Source of the DNA: CAZKYP01 sp964556885
Lineage (GTDB): Bacteria > Planctomycetota > Phycisphaerae > Sedimentisphaerales > Anaerobacaceae
DNA: 27,579 nucleotides
NCBI GenBank assembly: GCA_964556885.1
Contig: CAZKYP010000018.1
Coordinates: 1 to 27,579 of the forward strand
Reading direction: 5' to 3'
Below the pieces are notes generated by a model, which was not told the origin of the DNA, did no database searches, and saw only the letters and a program-made list of their open reading frames with translations. Within the stretch, counting starts at the first letter, position 1, and each line of letters opens with the position of its first letter. The position numbers and the translations under genes were made by a program. Shown piece by piece: positions 15,081-23,278 of the stretch.

Positions 15081-16670
15081 ATGATAAAAGGTTTCAGACA
15101 AATTGCACTTTTAACGATGCTGTCAAGGGTATTCGGCCTGATACGCGATATCTACTATTTTTATTTCTTCGGGGCCGGGGCGTACTTAGACGCTTGGTTT
15201 ATCGCATTTAAGATACCGAACCTCAGCAGGCGGCTCTTCGGCGAGGGGGCCGCATCAGCCTCATTGATTCCCGTCTACAGCCACGAGCTTCATAAAGACC
15301 CCAAAAATGCAACCCGGCTGGCTAACACCGTTGTGACGGTCATTATTGTCATTTTATCAATAATCGTATTGCTGAGCTGGGTGGGCATCGCCGTATACTA
15401 CAAATTGTCCGATACCAACAAAGAAACCCGGCTAATCCTGTCACTGACCTCCATCATGCTGCCATATATGCTGTTTATCTGCACGGTGGCGATATTATCG
15501 GGCATTCTCAACGTCCACAAGCACTTCGCCATGCCGGCGGCGGCCCCGATTATACTGAATATTTTCATCATTGTGACCGTAGTTGTATCGGCTTCCGTTT
15601 TCAAGATGAATGATATAAAGCAACTCTATGCAGTGGCGATTGCGGTCCTTGTCGCCGGAGTAGTGCAACTCGCAATGATGATTCCGCCGCTGCGAAAGAA
15701 CGCCGTATATATCCGGCCTGCATGGGAAATCCACTCGCAGGCGTTCAAAAAAATCCTGTTCATGATGGGACCGATGATCCTGGGCCTTACAGTGACGCAA
15801 ATCAATACGCTGTTCGACGATATGATCGCGTGGTGGTTTTCCGGCTCGGTCGAAAAAGGGGAGTTTTTCCATTTGCTGGGCTATCAGATACAATACCCCT
15901 TGATCCGAGGCTGCGTCTCACATCTTAACGCCGCCCAGAGGCTTTATCAGTTGCCCCTGGGTGTTTTCGGCATATCGCTGGCCACGGCAATCTTCCCGGT
16001 TATGAGCACCAAGGCCGCACAGAACGATATAGACGGCCTGAAAAATACGATCTCGGACGGCTTCAAATCGGCTTTCTTCATCGGCATTCCCGCAACGGTC
16101 GGATTGTTCCTGATAGCCAGACCTTTTGTTTCGGCAACATTCGAACACGGAAGATTTAGCCCCGCCGATACCCTGGCAACGTCAAAAACACTTCTTTTTT
16201 ACGCCATAGGATTAAACGGATTCTTCATGCAGCAGATTATCACAAGGGCGTTTTATGCCATACATGAAACGAAAATTCCGATGTACAGCGCCCTGATAGC
16301 CGTCGTCGTCAATATCATTTTGAACCTGTCTCTAATCTGGGTATGGGGTACCGGCGGCCTGGCACTTTCCACCTCACTGTGCTCATACCTTCAGATTATT
16401 ATCCTGACATCGGCCCTCCACCGCAAACTCGGAACGGCTATATTGCACGGCATGGTCCGGCCGATAGAAAAGACAATTGCAGCTACCTTATTAATGACAA
16501 TCGCGGGAGTAGCTATCTTACAACTTTGCAGTCATTTACCGCTAAAATTCCGATATGACATTATAAGACTTGCCCTTCTCGTGCCCGCGACGTCGATAGT
16601 TTACCTGTTAGCGGCGAAATTTTTACGAATCGAGATGCTTTCCCTGCTTACCGGTCGTAAGTCACCATAG
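15081..16670 (+). CDS. murJ: MurJ-type lipid II flippase
   Basis: A 529-residue polytopic protein of the MOP superfamily (MviN/MurJ), which moves lipid II across the inner membrane. The N-terminal signature is clear: LLTMLSRVFGLIRDIYYFYFFGAGAYLDAWFIAF with KIPNLSRRLFGEGAASASLIPVY, keeping the essential arginines of TM1 and the RR pair. Later blocks include LYQLPLGVFGISLATAIFPVMS and TRAFYAIHETKIPMY. About 14 membrane segments are apparent. Length matches the family (511 in E. coli). It follows rodA at 44 bp, probably as one transcript, giving a compact flippase-polymerase pair. It ends with TAG. Confidence 0.95.
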   Translation: MIKGFRQIALLTMLSRVFGLIRDIYYFYFFGAGAYLDAWFIAFKIPNLSRRLFGEGAASASLIPVYSHELHKDPKNATRLANTVVTVIIVILSIIVLLSWVGIAVYYKLSDTNKETRLILSLTSIMLPYMLFICTVAILSGILNVHKHFAMPAAAPIILNIFIIVTVVVSASVFKMNDIKQLYAVAIAVLVAGVVQLAMMIPPLRKNAVYIRPAWEIHSQAFKKILFMMGPMILGLTVTQINTLFDDMIAWWFSGSVEKGEFFHLLGYQIQYPLIRGCVSHLNAAQRLYQLPLGVFGISLATAIFPVMSTKAAQNDIDGLKNTISDGFKSAFFIGIPATVGLFLIARPFVSATFEHGRFSPADTLATSKTLLFYAIGLNGFFMQQIITRAFYAIHETKIPMYSALIAVVVNIILNLSLIWVWGTGGLALSTSLCSYLQIIILTSALHRKLGTAILHGMVRPIEKTIAATLLMTIAGVAILQLCSHLPLKFRYDIIRLALLVPATSIVYLLAAKFLRIEMLSLLTGRKSP

Positions 16671-16785
16671 AAATAACGATATTAATAACTGTTGTCACAT
16701 GTAAAATCTGCACTTCCGAGCCGGACAAAAGATAAAAACAAATCGGCATAAACTTTTATAAAAAACAGTTTTACACAGATGAAAC

Positions 16786-16814
16786 TTGACAAAAAAAAGC
16801 GATAGCAGTACAAA
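16786..16814 (+). promoter_or_regulatory. Sigma-70-type promoter candidate for the TPR-like gene
   Basis: A perfect TTGACA (16786-16791), a 17-base spacer and TACAAA (16809-16814, 4 of 6 bases) lie about 110 bp before the start at 16926. Confidence 0.5.
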
Positions 16815-16925
16815 TATCCAGTGCTCAGGATAATCGAATATGATTATCTCTAAAGCAAAAGTATAAATTACCCGAATTATATTTTAATGGAATATCGATT
16901 TTTGTGCATTTTACAGGAGAAACAA

Positions 16926-19391
16926 ATGCTCGAAAAAATTCTCCTTTTAGTTTTTTCCGCACTTGTTCTCTGCTCTCCGCTGGTTCGGGCACAACAATAC
17001 ACTACAGACGTTATTGAACAGCCGCTCGTAAACCGGCCTTTGGTCTCGACCGATTCATACGACCTTCCATCCGGCCAGGACCAGCTATTATCCTCACCTC
17101 CAGTCAGCAAAAAATTCTATGAAATAGCATACGAGCTGGCCAAACCCGGTGACGTTAACGGCCCCCCGCTCGAAAAAGCCATCGTCTTTCTTAACGCCGC
17201 TATGAAGCTCGATGCACAGGCCAAAGATGTCATTCCTTTACTGATTGAGCTGGCCTGCCGCCGGCAGGAACAGGACTATTCGAGCATGGTCTCCGATTTA
17301 CTCACCGAGTATGTAGATGAAAATGCCGACCTCGAAATAGTCGATAAGGCCGTAACATACCTGCTGGGCAGACTCAATTCCCGCGAGGAACGGGAAAAGA
17401 TGCTCGAACAAATGTTAGCGACCATCGGCAGTAAGAATGTCGTTCTCAGCTCCAATCTTGCCACCGCACTTGGCTCACTGAAAGCCGAGAAGGCCGACAA
17501 AGACGCCGCCCTGTACTATTTCATACAGGCATACAGGAGCAACAGGTATAACAGCCTGGCCTTTGCAAAATTGGCACAGCTTGCTCCCGAACAAATAGTA
17601 CCGGCTACATATATCGAACGGTTCCGGCTGGCATTGCGCGAAGACCCGACAAATATCGAGACCGCCATCATTTTCGCCCAGCGCGCCGAACAATTACAGA
17701 TTTATGACCTCGCCGCCGCCGGTTACGGATACTGCGCCGACTTATTCGCGTATCTTTATCCGTCCGAGCCCCTTTCTGCCCGCATATATCTGCCCTGGGC
17801 TATTTGCAGTTACAACTCACAAAACAACATTCCCAAATGTATCGAAATCCTCAGGAAGGTCCAGCAGAGCGGCCGCTTCGACCTGCGATTAGAAGCCATT
17901 GCCGGCAAGGCCGCTATAAAGATGGGTAACGGAGAGCTGGCAACCAATATACTTCGTAACGCCGAGAAACGCGCCGAACAGATACTCGTCAGCTCACAAA
18001 CGGGTACATCGGCTCCCGGCCTGCTGCCAAGCGGTTCGCCGCAGCTTCGTTCCGAGCAGCTCGCATGGTTCTATTGCTTCGCTCTGCCGATGCCGGAAAA
18101 AGCTGTTATCTGGGCGCACAGGGCCTTCTCAGCCGAGCCGAATTCGCCTGTCATAGCCTCCATTCTGGCTTATGCACTCACGGCGGATAATCAGGTAGAA
18201 TGGGCAACGCATTTAGTTGAAAACTTCCAACATAATCAAATCTCGGAATTAGCGGCGGCCCAGATTCTATTGTCACAGGGCAAAAAAGATATGGCAATCG
18301 AGACCCTCAAGTCCGCAATCGCCAAAGACCCCGGCTCTTTTGCCGCCGAACATGCAAAAGAACTTCTGGCCGGGCAGGGAGAAAAATATACACCTCTCGT
18401 AGATACACAAAATACTCTTGCAATGCTGGAAACGGCCTTCGGACAGAGTCTGGCTCCTGTTTTCACCCCACCGGAAAAGATGCTATCGGTCCAGTTCGAC
18501 ATACAGGGCAATGAATCTTCATACGGCACCGAATTCGAGGGTATCGTTTCAATTACGAATAACTCAATCGAACCTCTCGTTATCAGTGACAGCGGCCTGT
18601 TCAAAGGCAATATAAGAATCGACGCCGAAATCAGCGGGGACCTCGAAAAAAAGATTCCAAAACTGGTATCTGTAAAAACACGCACCTCGTTCCTTGTCGA
18701 ATCCGGCCGCAGCCTCCGAATACCCCTGAGAATTATCACGGGTGAGCTGAGAAAAACCATTCTTATGCACCCGCAGGCATCACTGAACATAGAATTTACT
18801 CTATACCTCGACCCGGTGACGGGCCAGGACGGCAAAATTACAAACAGAATCACGCACATGGAACCCGTCAAGGCACAAATGCAGCGCCCGCGAATCGAGA
18901 TAACCGACAGTTACCTCAAAAACCGGTTTAACTCAATATCGAGCGGTCAGCTCAATCAGAAAATCAAGATCGCACAGCTCTTCGTCGGCCTGTTACTGGA
19001 ACAGCACGCAATGAGCAAACAAAAACTGCCTTACAGACTGGTATATGCAGACTGGATAACGACATTATTGAAAAATGCACTGACAAGCGAATCCGGCCTG
19101 CTGCGCAATCCGGCCCCGGACGAATGGGTTATCAAGGTTTATACAATGGCCGAGATGCTCGACCTGCCGCTTGACCGTGAGCTGACAGGTGCGGTAGCGG
19201 AAAATCTAAGCAGTAACAGGTGGCCGGTCCGCATGATGGTCTTGTACCTGCTCGCCAAAAATCCGGAAAGTAACTTTAACCAGGTTCTGGACTGGACGAC
19301 AAAACAGGATTCGAGCAAGCTCGTTCGTGATATGGCTGCTATTTTAGATAAATATTTATCGCAAATTGAAACCTTCCCCACAGATTATTAA
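16926..19391 (+). CDS. Secreted TPR-like repeat protein of unknown function
   Basis: An 821-residue exported protein. The start is taken at ATG 16926 because ACAGGAGA lies just before it and the product then begins with a signal peptide (MLEKILLLVFSALVLCSPLVRAQ). A longer frame from 16887 would bury the RBS and put a tail before the signal. Residues about 60-490 are alpha-helical, with TPR-like helix pairs (LEKAIVFLNAAMKLDAQAKD; AALYYFIQAYRSNRYNSLAFAKLA; PNSPVIASILAYALTADNQ; AIETLKSAIAKDPGSFAAEH). Residues about 520-670 look beta-rich (YGTEFEGIVSITNNSIEPL), and the C-terminus is helical again. It probably scaffolds protein complexes in the periplasm; no enzyme motif is seen. It lies downstream of murJ but has its own promoter candidate. 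Confidence 0.75.
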   Translation: MLEKILLLVFSALVLCSPLVRAQQYTTDVIEQPLVNRPLVSTDSYDLPSGQDQLLSSPPVSKKFYEIAYELAKPGDVNGPPLEKAIVFLNAAMKLDAQAKDVIPLLIELACRRQEQDYSSMVSDLLTEYVDENADLEIVDKAVTYLLGRLNSREEREKMLEQMLATIGSKNVVLSSNLATALGSLKAEKADKDAALYYFIQAYRSNRYNSLAFAKLAQLAPEQIVPATYIERFRLALREDPTNIETAIIFAQRAEQLQIYDLAAAGYGYCADLFAYLYPSEPLSARIYLPWAICSYNSQNNIPKCIEILRKVQQSGRFDLRLEAIAGKAAIKMGNGELATNILRNAEKRAEQILVSSQTGTSAPGLLPSGSPQLRSEQLAWFYCFALPMPEKAVIWAHRAFSAEPNSPVIASILAYALTADNQVEWATHLVENFQHNQISELAAAQILLSQGKKDMAIETLKSAIAKDPGSFAAEHAKELLAGQGEKYTPLVDTQNTLAMLETAFGQSLAPVFTPPEKMLSVQFDIQGNESSYGTEFEGIVSITNNSIEPLVISDSGLFKGNIRIDAEISGDLEKKIPKLVSVKTRTSFLVESGRSLRIPLRIITGELRKTILMHPQASLNIEFTLYLDPVTGQDGKITNRITHMEPVKAQMQRPRIEITDSYLKNRFNSISSGQLNQKIKIAQLFVGLLLEQHAMSKQKLPYRLVYADWITTLLKNALTSESGLLRNPAPDEWVIKVYTMAEMLDLPLDRELTGAVAENLSSNRWPVRMMVLYLLAKNPESNFNQVLDWTTKQDSSKLVRDMAAILDKYLSQIETFPTDY

Positions 19392-19503
19392 ATAGTCACA
19401 TACTGATGTAAACCCCTAATCCTGCTAAATTTAACCACGATTTCTAAAATTTCTAAAAAAAAAGTTGTATTATCTTCATAAATCTGTAACATGCCGTCAT
19501 TTA

Positions 19504-19531
19504 TTGACAACGAAGTTTTTACAAGCATAAT
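19504..19531 (+). promoter_or_regulatory. Sigma-70-type promoter candidate for ferredoxin and tRNA-Glu
   Basis: TTGACA (19504-19509), a 16-base spacer and CATAAT (19526-19531, 5 of 6 bases) lie 31 bp before the ferredoxin start. No other promoter is seen between the ferredoxin gene and tRNA-Glu. Confidence 0.6.
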
Positions 19532-19562
19532 TGTAGTTTGAGTTTTTGAAAGGAATTTATAA

Positions 19563-19736
19563 ATGCCAGCTCAAGTAGATAGTGGAAAATGCACCGGCTG
19601 CGAAACATGTGTATCGGAATGCCCGAGCGAAGCCATAAGCATGGTCAACGAAAAGGCGGTAGTTGATCCGGAAAGCTGCATCGACTGCGGCGTTTGCATC
19701 GACGCATGTCCAGTGGAAGCAATAAGCATGGAATAA
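19563..19736 (+). CDS. Small 2[4Fe-4S] ferredoxin
   Basis: A 57-residue protein with two complete cluster-binding motifs, CTGCETCVSECP (about residues 10-21) and CIDCGVCIDACP (about 38-49), each of the CxxCxxCxxxCP type. This is a clostridial-type bacterial ferredoxin carrying low-potential electrons in the cytoplasm, which points to an anaerobic or fermentative metabolism. The RBS GAAAGGAATTT precedes ATG 19563. The stop lies 8 bp before tRNA-Glu, so the two are probably co-transcribed. Confidence 0.95.
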   Translation: MPAQVDSGKCTGCETCVSECPSEAISMVNEKAVVDPESCIDCGVCIDACPVEAISME

Positions 19737-19744
19737 TTCAGGTT

Positions 19745-19819
19745 GGCCCCATCGTCTAGGCAGGCCCAGGACACCGGGTTTTCAACCCGGCAACAGGGGT
19801 TCGAATCCCCTTGGGGCTA
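19745..19819 (+). tRNA. tRNA-Glu (anticodon UUC)
   Basis: A cloverleaf fits: acceptor GGCCCCA with TGGGGCT (first pair G-U), discriminator A, anticodon stem CCGGG/CCCGG with loop TTTTCAA giving anticodon TTC, and T arm CAGGGG TTCGAAT CCCCT. The 3' CCA is not encoded. A broken copy of its 5' half and of the ferredoxin tail lies 3.04 kb downstream. Confidence 0.95.
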
Positions 19820-19998
19820 TTGGCCGCCAGGCTGTCATCAGTAGCTTTAACGAAGGAAGGTATTTCGCCATTCAGAATAAAGATACCAACAATATATCTT
19901 AATATATTCACCGACCAAAGAGTAGAATGTCCTCACTTTTTCCACTCTTTCCAGCCTGTCGAGAAGTATTTGTGCGACCACATGAAAGCTCAACCCAA

Positions 19999-21390
19999 CG
20001 AATCTTTAAGGTTCATTTAGTGACGAAACATTTCTTGTATCACATAGAATTATTGACATTTTCAGCCTAATTATATTTATCTATGTAATGTGTAACTTTT
20101 AATCGCGATGCATTGAGGATATATCAAAGTCTTCTGTTTCGAGTAGTTTTTCTCCGGATGCGATTCGGGCCTCATCTTGAAGGTTATTTCGTTTTGCCGT
20201 CAAAATGTCATTGGGAAGTATTTTGGTCTGTATCGCACCAAAAGCTTCCAAAATTAGACTGCGGGTTTGTTCAACAGCACTTTGAAACGCTTTAAGATCC
20301 TGATATTTTTCTTCGAGAGCATCTATCCTTTTAACTGTCCGAGTAAGATTAGCCGCATTTTTACCCATCATTTGACAGGTTTGTCCAAGCAAAGTGTCAT
20401 GATCGTTCAACTTTGACTCATGTCCCATGAGTTGATTTTGACTCACAGTGATTTTGCTATTAAATCCATCCAAACGAGATTCAATAGACTTTATTTTATC
20501 TGCGGCTTCGGAAAGACCAGCCGCGTGCTGGACCGTCATTTGACTGACTTTTCCGAACATCGCTGCGTGATCATTTATTGTTGACTCATGTCTGGTGAGT
20601 TGATTTTGTTTCTCAGTGATTCCTTTATTAAATCCATCTAAACGTGATTCAATAGACGTTATCTTATCTGCGGCTTCAGCAAGACCGGCCACATGTTGAC
20701 CCGCCATTTGACTGACTTTTCCGAACATCTCTGCATGATCATTTATTTTTGACTCATGCCCCGTGAGTTGATTTTGGCTCTCCGAGACTACATTTTCAAA
20801 CGTATCCAGACGAGATTCAAAGGATACGATTTTATCAGCGGCATCCAACAATCGACTCTTTTCATCCAATTCGAGGGATTGTGCCTTAATAGCTGACAAA
20901 CGTTTCTTGACTCTTGATAACGATACAATTGTGATAAGCAGCAGAAGAAAAGTTAATGCAGCCAAAGATGCGATTGCGATGGTTACCATTTCGGGTGTGA
21001 TCATTTCAGCCATTTTCATACCTCCTTGTTAAATCATGATTCAATATTTATTGGCAACAATACCAATTGATAATATATTCAAAGGAAGAGTGTTTTGTTT
21101 GAAACCCCTTCTCCATTCCCTGACGCATTACTTATTCCAATTCTGTTCTTTTCCTGACCTTACGTCATATAATTATTCAGGAACTATTAACAAGTTATGC
21201 ATCGTGAAGCCTGCATCCGTTAAGGCCCATTAATCCTATCTTTCTACTTTTACCAGACACCCTATTTTCACGTCAAGAAAAAGCTCTATAGTATTCTTAA
21301 ATTTTTCATTTTTTTTAAGGACTGCGTATTTTCGGGAAAAACCCTTTATTCCTGGGAGAAAAACAGGAATCAGCAAATTTTTTCTGTGCC
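19999..21390. repeat. Tandem duplication unit 1 (coiled-coil gene plus upstream region)
   Basis: This 1392-bp unit matches 21518-22740. The right-hand part, 20927-21390 (gene 5' end plus upstream region), is identical to the second copy apart from one T in a homopolymer run. The left part (gene body and 3' flank) has diverged strongly. Confidence 0.85.
20099..21013 (-). CDS. Membrane-anchored coiled-coil repeat protein, tandem copy 1
   Basis: About 304 residues. An N-terminal membrane helix (VTIAIASLAALTFLLLLITI) is followed by a long coiled coil. The core is three consecutive 56-residue repeats (plus positions 20675-20842, 20507-20674 and 20339-20506), each running AADKIxSxESRLDxF...QNQL..HES..NDH...G...QM..., and 56 is exactly 8 heptads. 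A helical tail (RTVKRIDALEEKYQDLKAFQ ... RSLILEAFGAIQ) follows. The start is set at ATG 21011-21013 (MAEMITPEM): AAGGAGG lies 7 bp upstream of it, but only 1 bp before the ATG at 21019. No enzyme motif is seen. A structural or tethering role at the membrane is inferred; apparent resemblance to phage tail-fibre or chemoreceptor coils would be generic. Confidence 0.75.
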   Translation of the reverse strand: MAEMITPEMVTIAIASLAALTFLLLLITIVSLSRVKKRLSAIKAQSLELDEKSRLLDAADKIVSFESRLDTFENVVSESQNQLTGHESKINDHAEMFGKVSQMAGQHVAGLAEAADKITSIESRLDGFNKGITEKQNQLTRHESTINDHAAMFGKVSQMTVQHAAGLSEAADKIKSIESRLDGFNSKITVSQNQLMGHESKLNDHDTLLGQTCQMMGKNAANLTRTVKRIDALEEKYQDLKAFQSAVEQTRSLILEAFGAIQTKILPNDILTAKRNNLQDEARIASGEKLLETEDFDISSMHRD

Positions 21391-21460
21391 TGGACGCGAG
21401 AGGTCTGCGGTTGAAGAACGTTATTTCCGAACCGTCAAATAATGTTGATGCTTTTTGCAT
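21236..21460 (-). CDS. Possible small ORF upstream of coiled-coil gene 1
   Basis: A 74-codon frame with AAAGGA a few bases before its ATG. Its last 48 codons (KNLLIPVFLPGIKGFSRKYA ... CLVKVER) recur in the upstream region of coiled-coil gene 2. No family is recognised. The duplication preserves everything here, coding or not, so conservation is no proof that it is a gene. It is in the same direction as the coiled-coil gene and about 220 bp before it. Confidence 0.25.
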   Translation of the reverse strand: MQKASTLFDGSEITFFNRRPLASRHRKNLLIPVFLPGIKGFSRKYAVLKKNEKFKNTIELFLDVKIGCLVKVER

Positions 21461-21517
21461 AAATCCTTTCTGTGAAAAGCCAATATATGCCTATATTGCC
21501 ATCTTACCTCCACCTGA

Positions 21518-22740
21518 CGAATCTTTTAGATTCATTTAGTGATAAAAGATTTCATGTATCACTCGGAATTTCTTATATTTTCAGCTTAATTTTATTTATC
21601 TACGGATTGTGTAACTTTAAATCGCGATGCATTGAAAACATATTAAAATCTTCTGTACCGAGCTGTTTTTCTTCGGACAAGATTCGGTCTTCTTCCTGAT
21701 GGTTTTTTCGTTTTGTTATTAGAGTATCCCCGTTAAACATTTCGGTCTGCTTCGTACCAAAGGCTTCCAAGATTAGACTGCGGGTTTTTTCAACAGCATT
21801 TCGGAACGCTTCAAGATTCTGAAATTTTTCTTCGTGATTGTCTATTCGTTGAATCGCCTTATTGAAGTTCGCCGCATTTTTACCAATCATTTGACTAACT
21901 TGTCCAAGCAAAGTATCATAATTATTTAGTTTTGACTCATATTTGGTGAGTTGATTTTGCCTCTTGACGATTACGTTTTCAAACATATCCGAACGAGACT
22001 CGAGGGATGTTATTTTACTTGTGGCCTCAGTAATATCAGCCATATTTTTACTCATCATTTGACCGACTTTTACGAACATTGCTGCGTGATCATTTAGTTT
22101 TAACTCATATCTGTTGAGTTGATTTTGGTTCTCATCGATTATGCTGTCAAATCTATCCAGGCGAGATTCAAAGGATGCAACCTTATCAGTTGCATCCAAC
22201 ATTCGCTGCTTATCCTCCAAATTGAAAGATTTTGCTCCTAAGATTAGCAAACGTCTCTTGACTCTTGATAACGATGCAATTGTGATAAGCAGCAGAAGAA
22301 AAGTTAATGCAGCCAAAGATGCGATTGCGATGGTTACCATTTCGGGTGTGATCATTTCAGCCATTTTCATACCTCCTTGTTAAATCATGATTCAATATTT
22401 ATTGGCAACAATACCAATTGATAATATATTCAAAGGAAGAGTGTTTTGTTTGAAACCCCTTCTCCATTCCCTGACGCATTACTTATTCCAATTCTGTTCT
22501 TTTCCTGACCTTACGTCATATAATTATTCAGGAACTATTAACAAGTTATGCATCGTGAAGCCTGCATCCGTTAAGGCCCATTAATCCTATCTTTCTACTT
22601 TTACCAGACACCCTATTTTCACGTCAAGAAAAAGCTCTATAGTATTCTTAAATTTTTCATTTTTTTTAAGGACTGCGTATTTTCGGGAAAAACCCTTTAT
22701 TCCTGGGAGAAAAACAGGAATCAGCAAATTTTTCTGTGCC
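21518..22740. repeat. Tandem duplication unit 2
   Basis: Second copy of the unit at 19999-21390, 1223 bp long. The length difference of 169 bp is exactly one 168-bp coiled-coil repeat plus one T. Confidence 0.85.
21600..22364 (-). CDS. Membrane-anchored coiled-coil repeat protein, tandem copy 2
   Basis: About 254 residues, paralog of the preceding protein, with the same N-terminal membrane helix (one substitution, VSL to ASL) and the same AAGGAGG to ATG (22362-22364) arrangement. It carries only two 56-residue repeats (plus positions 22026-22193 and 21858-22025): ATDKVASFESRLDRF... and ATSKITSLESRSDMF.... The C-terminal end reads six residues further (LKLHNP) because one base change turns the sister gene's TAA into TTA. 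Deleting one repeat and adding these six residues accounts exactly for the length difference. The repeats have diverged much more than the leader. Function unknown. Confidence 0.75.
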   Translation of the reverse strand: MAEMITPEMVTIAIASLAALTFLLLLITIASLSRVKRRLLILGAKSFNLEDKQRMLDATDKVASFESRLDRFDSIIDENQNQLNRYELKLNDHAAMFVKVGQMMSKNMADITEATSKITSLESRSDMFENVIVKRQNQLTKYESKLNNYDTLLGQVSQMIGKNAANFNKAIQRIDNHEEKFQNLEAFRNAVEKTRSLILEAFGTKQTEMFNGDTLITKRKNHQEEDRILSEEKQLGTEDFNMFSMHRDLKLHNP

Positions 22741-22769
22741 GGAATATTAGAGGCATGTGGATAAAGCAT
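22587..22769 (-). pseudogene. Truncated copy of the small upstream ORF
   Basis: The last 48 codons match the small ORF at 21236-21460, but the first part is replaced by unrelated sequence where the duplication ends at 22740, and the original start and RBS are missing. It is at best a remnant. Confidence 0.3.
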
Positions 22770-22807
22770 GGAATAATTCAGGTTGGCCCCATCATATAGG
22801 CAGGCCC
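22764..22807 (+). pseudogene. Broken copy of ferredoxin 3' end and tRNA-Glu 5' end
   Basis: These 44 bp match 19724-19767 with two mismatches, covering the last codons and stop of the ferredoxin gene, the 8-bp spacer and the acceptor plus D-arm half of tRNA-Glu. The anticodon and T arm are absent, so it cannot yield a tRNA. At 22808 it is replaced by a GC-rich hairpin element. It marks the far end of the duplicated coiled-coil block. Confidence 0.85.
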
Positions 22808-22811
22808 GCGA

Positions 22812-22855
22812 TTCGCTTTGCGTCGCTTCGGCTCGCCTTCGCTCCGCAAAGCGAA
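22812..22855. repeat. GC-rich REP-like hairpin
   Basis: TTCGCTTTGCG (22812-22822) pairs perfectly with CGCAAAGCGAA (22845-22855). The 22-base loop is itself rich in TTCGGC and TTCGCT motifs. It abuts the break point of the tRNA-Glu fragment and has no T-run. Confidence 0.7.
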
Positions 22856-23278
22856 AGAGCTATGTAGATCGTTACAACTTACACCTTTTACAGAGGAAAA
22901 AATGGTCTTGACAACGGGGAGGGATTAAACCCTTCCGAGAGCAATGGCGTCCGCTTCCGGAACTGCCTACGGTGACTATCTCTACGTCGGCAGCGGCACA
23001 TGGAGTGAGAGTGTGATTCTACAAGTTGGCAGTGATGGCACATACTCAATCTTTGCATCTATTTCGCGAGCGCCACACGCTCCGGCTCTGGATAGGTATG
23101 GACGTTGCTGAATAATAAAATTATGTCTAAGCACTTGACACATAAACCGGAATAAGCAATCATGTTTCATCAATAACGGCATTCGCTTGTCTGGTCGAAC
23201 TTCCACAGCAAGACGAAGAATCGCATTATGCCACAAAAGTAAACAAACGATGCTTTAGATTCACAGGAGGTATATGCT
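22856..23278. other. Intergenic region before the SH3b operon
   Basis: No convincing gene. A 55-codon frame, 22944-23111 (YGDYLYVGSGTW ... VGSDGTYSIFASI), has the look of a secreted beta-rich protein fragment but lacks an RBS and a signal peptide and may be a relic. The end of the region holds a strong RBS (ACAGGAGGT) for the gene at 23279. Confidence 0.4.

Noticed and set aside
16887..19391. ATG 16887 as start of the TPR-like gene
   Set aside because: It adds 13 residues before the signal peptide and lacks an RBS, whereas ATG 16926 follows ACAGGAGA.
21036..21233. Plus-strand 65-codon frame, identical again at 22387-22584
   Set aside because: Its identity is explained by the duplication of the whole 464-bp block; no RBS and opposite to the gene it precedes.
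22944..23111. 55-codon frame with YLYVGSGTW
   Set aside because: Looks like a fragment of a beta-rich secreted protein but has no RBS, signal peptide or extension; noted only as possible relic.
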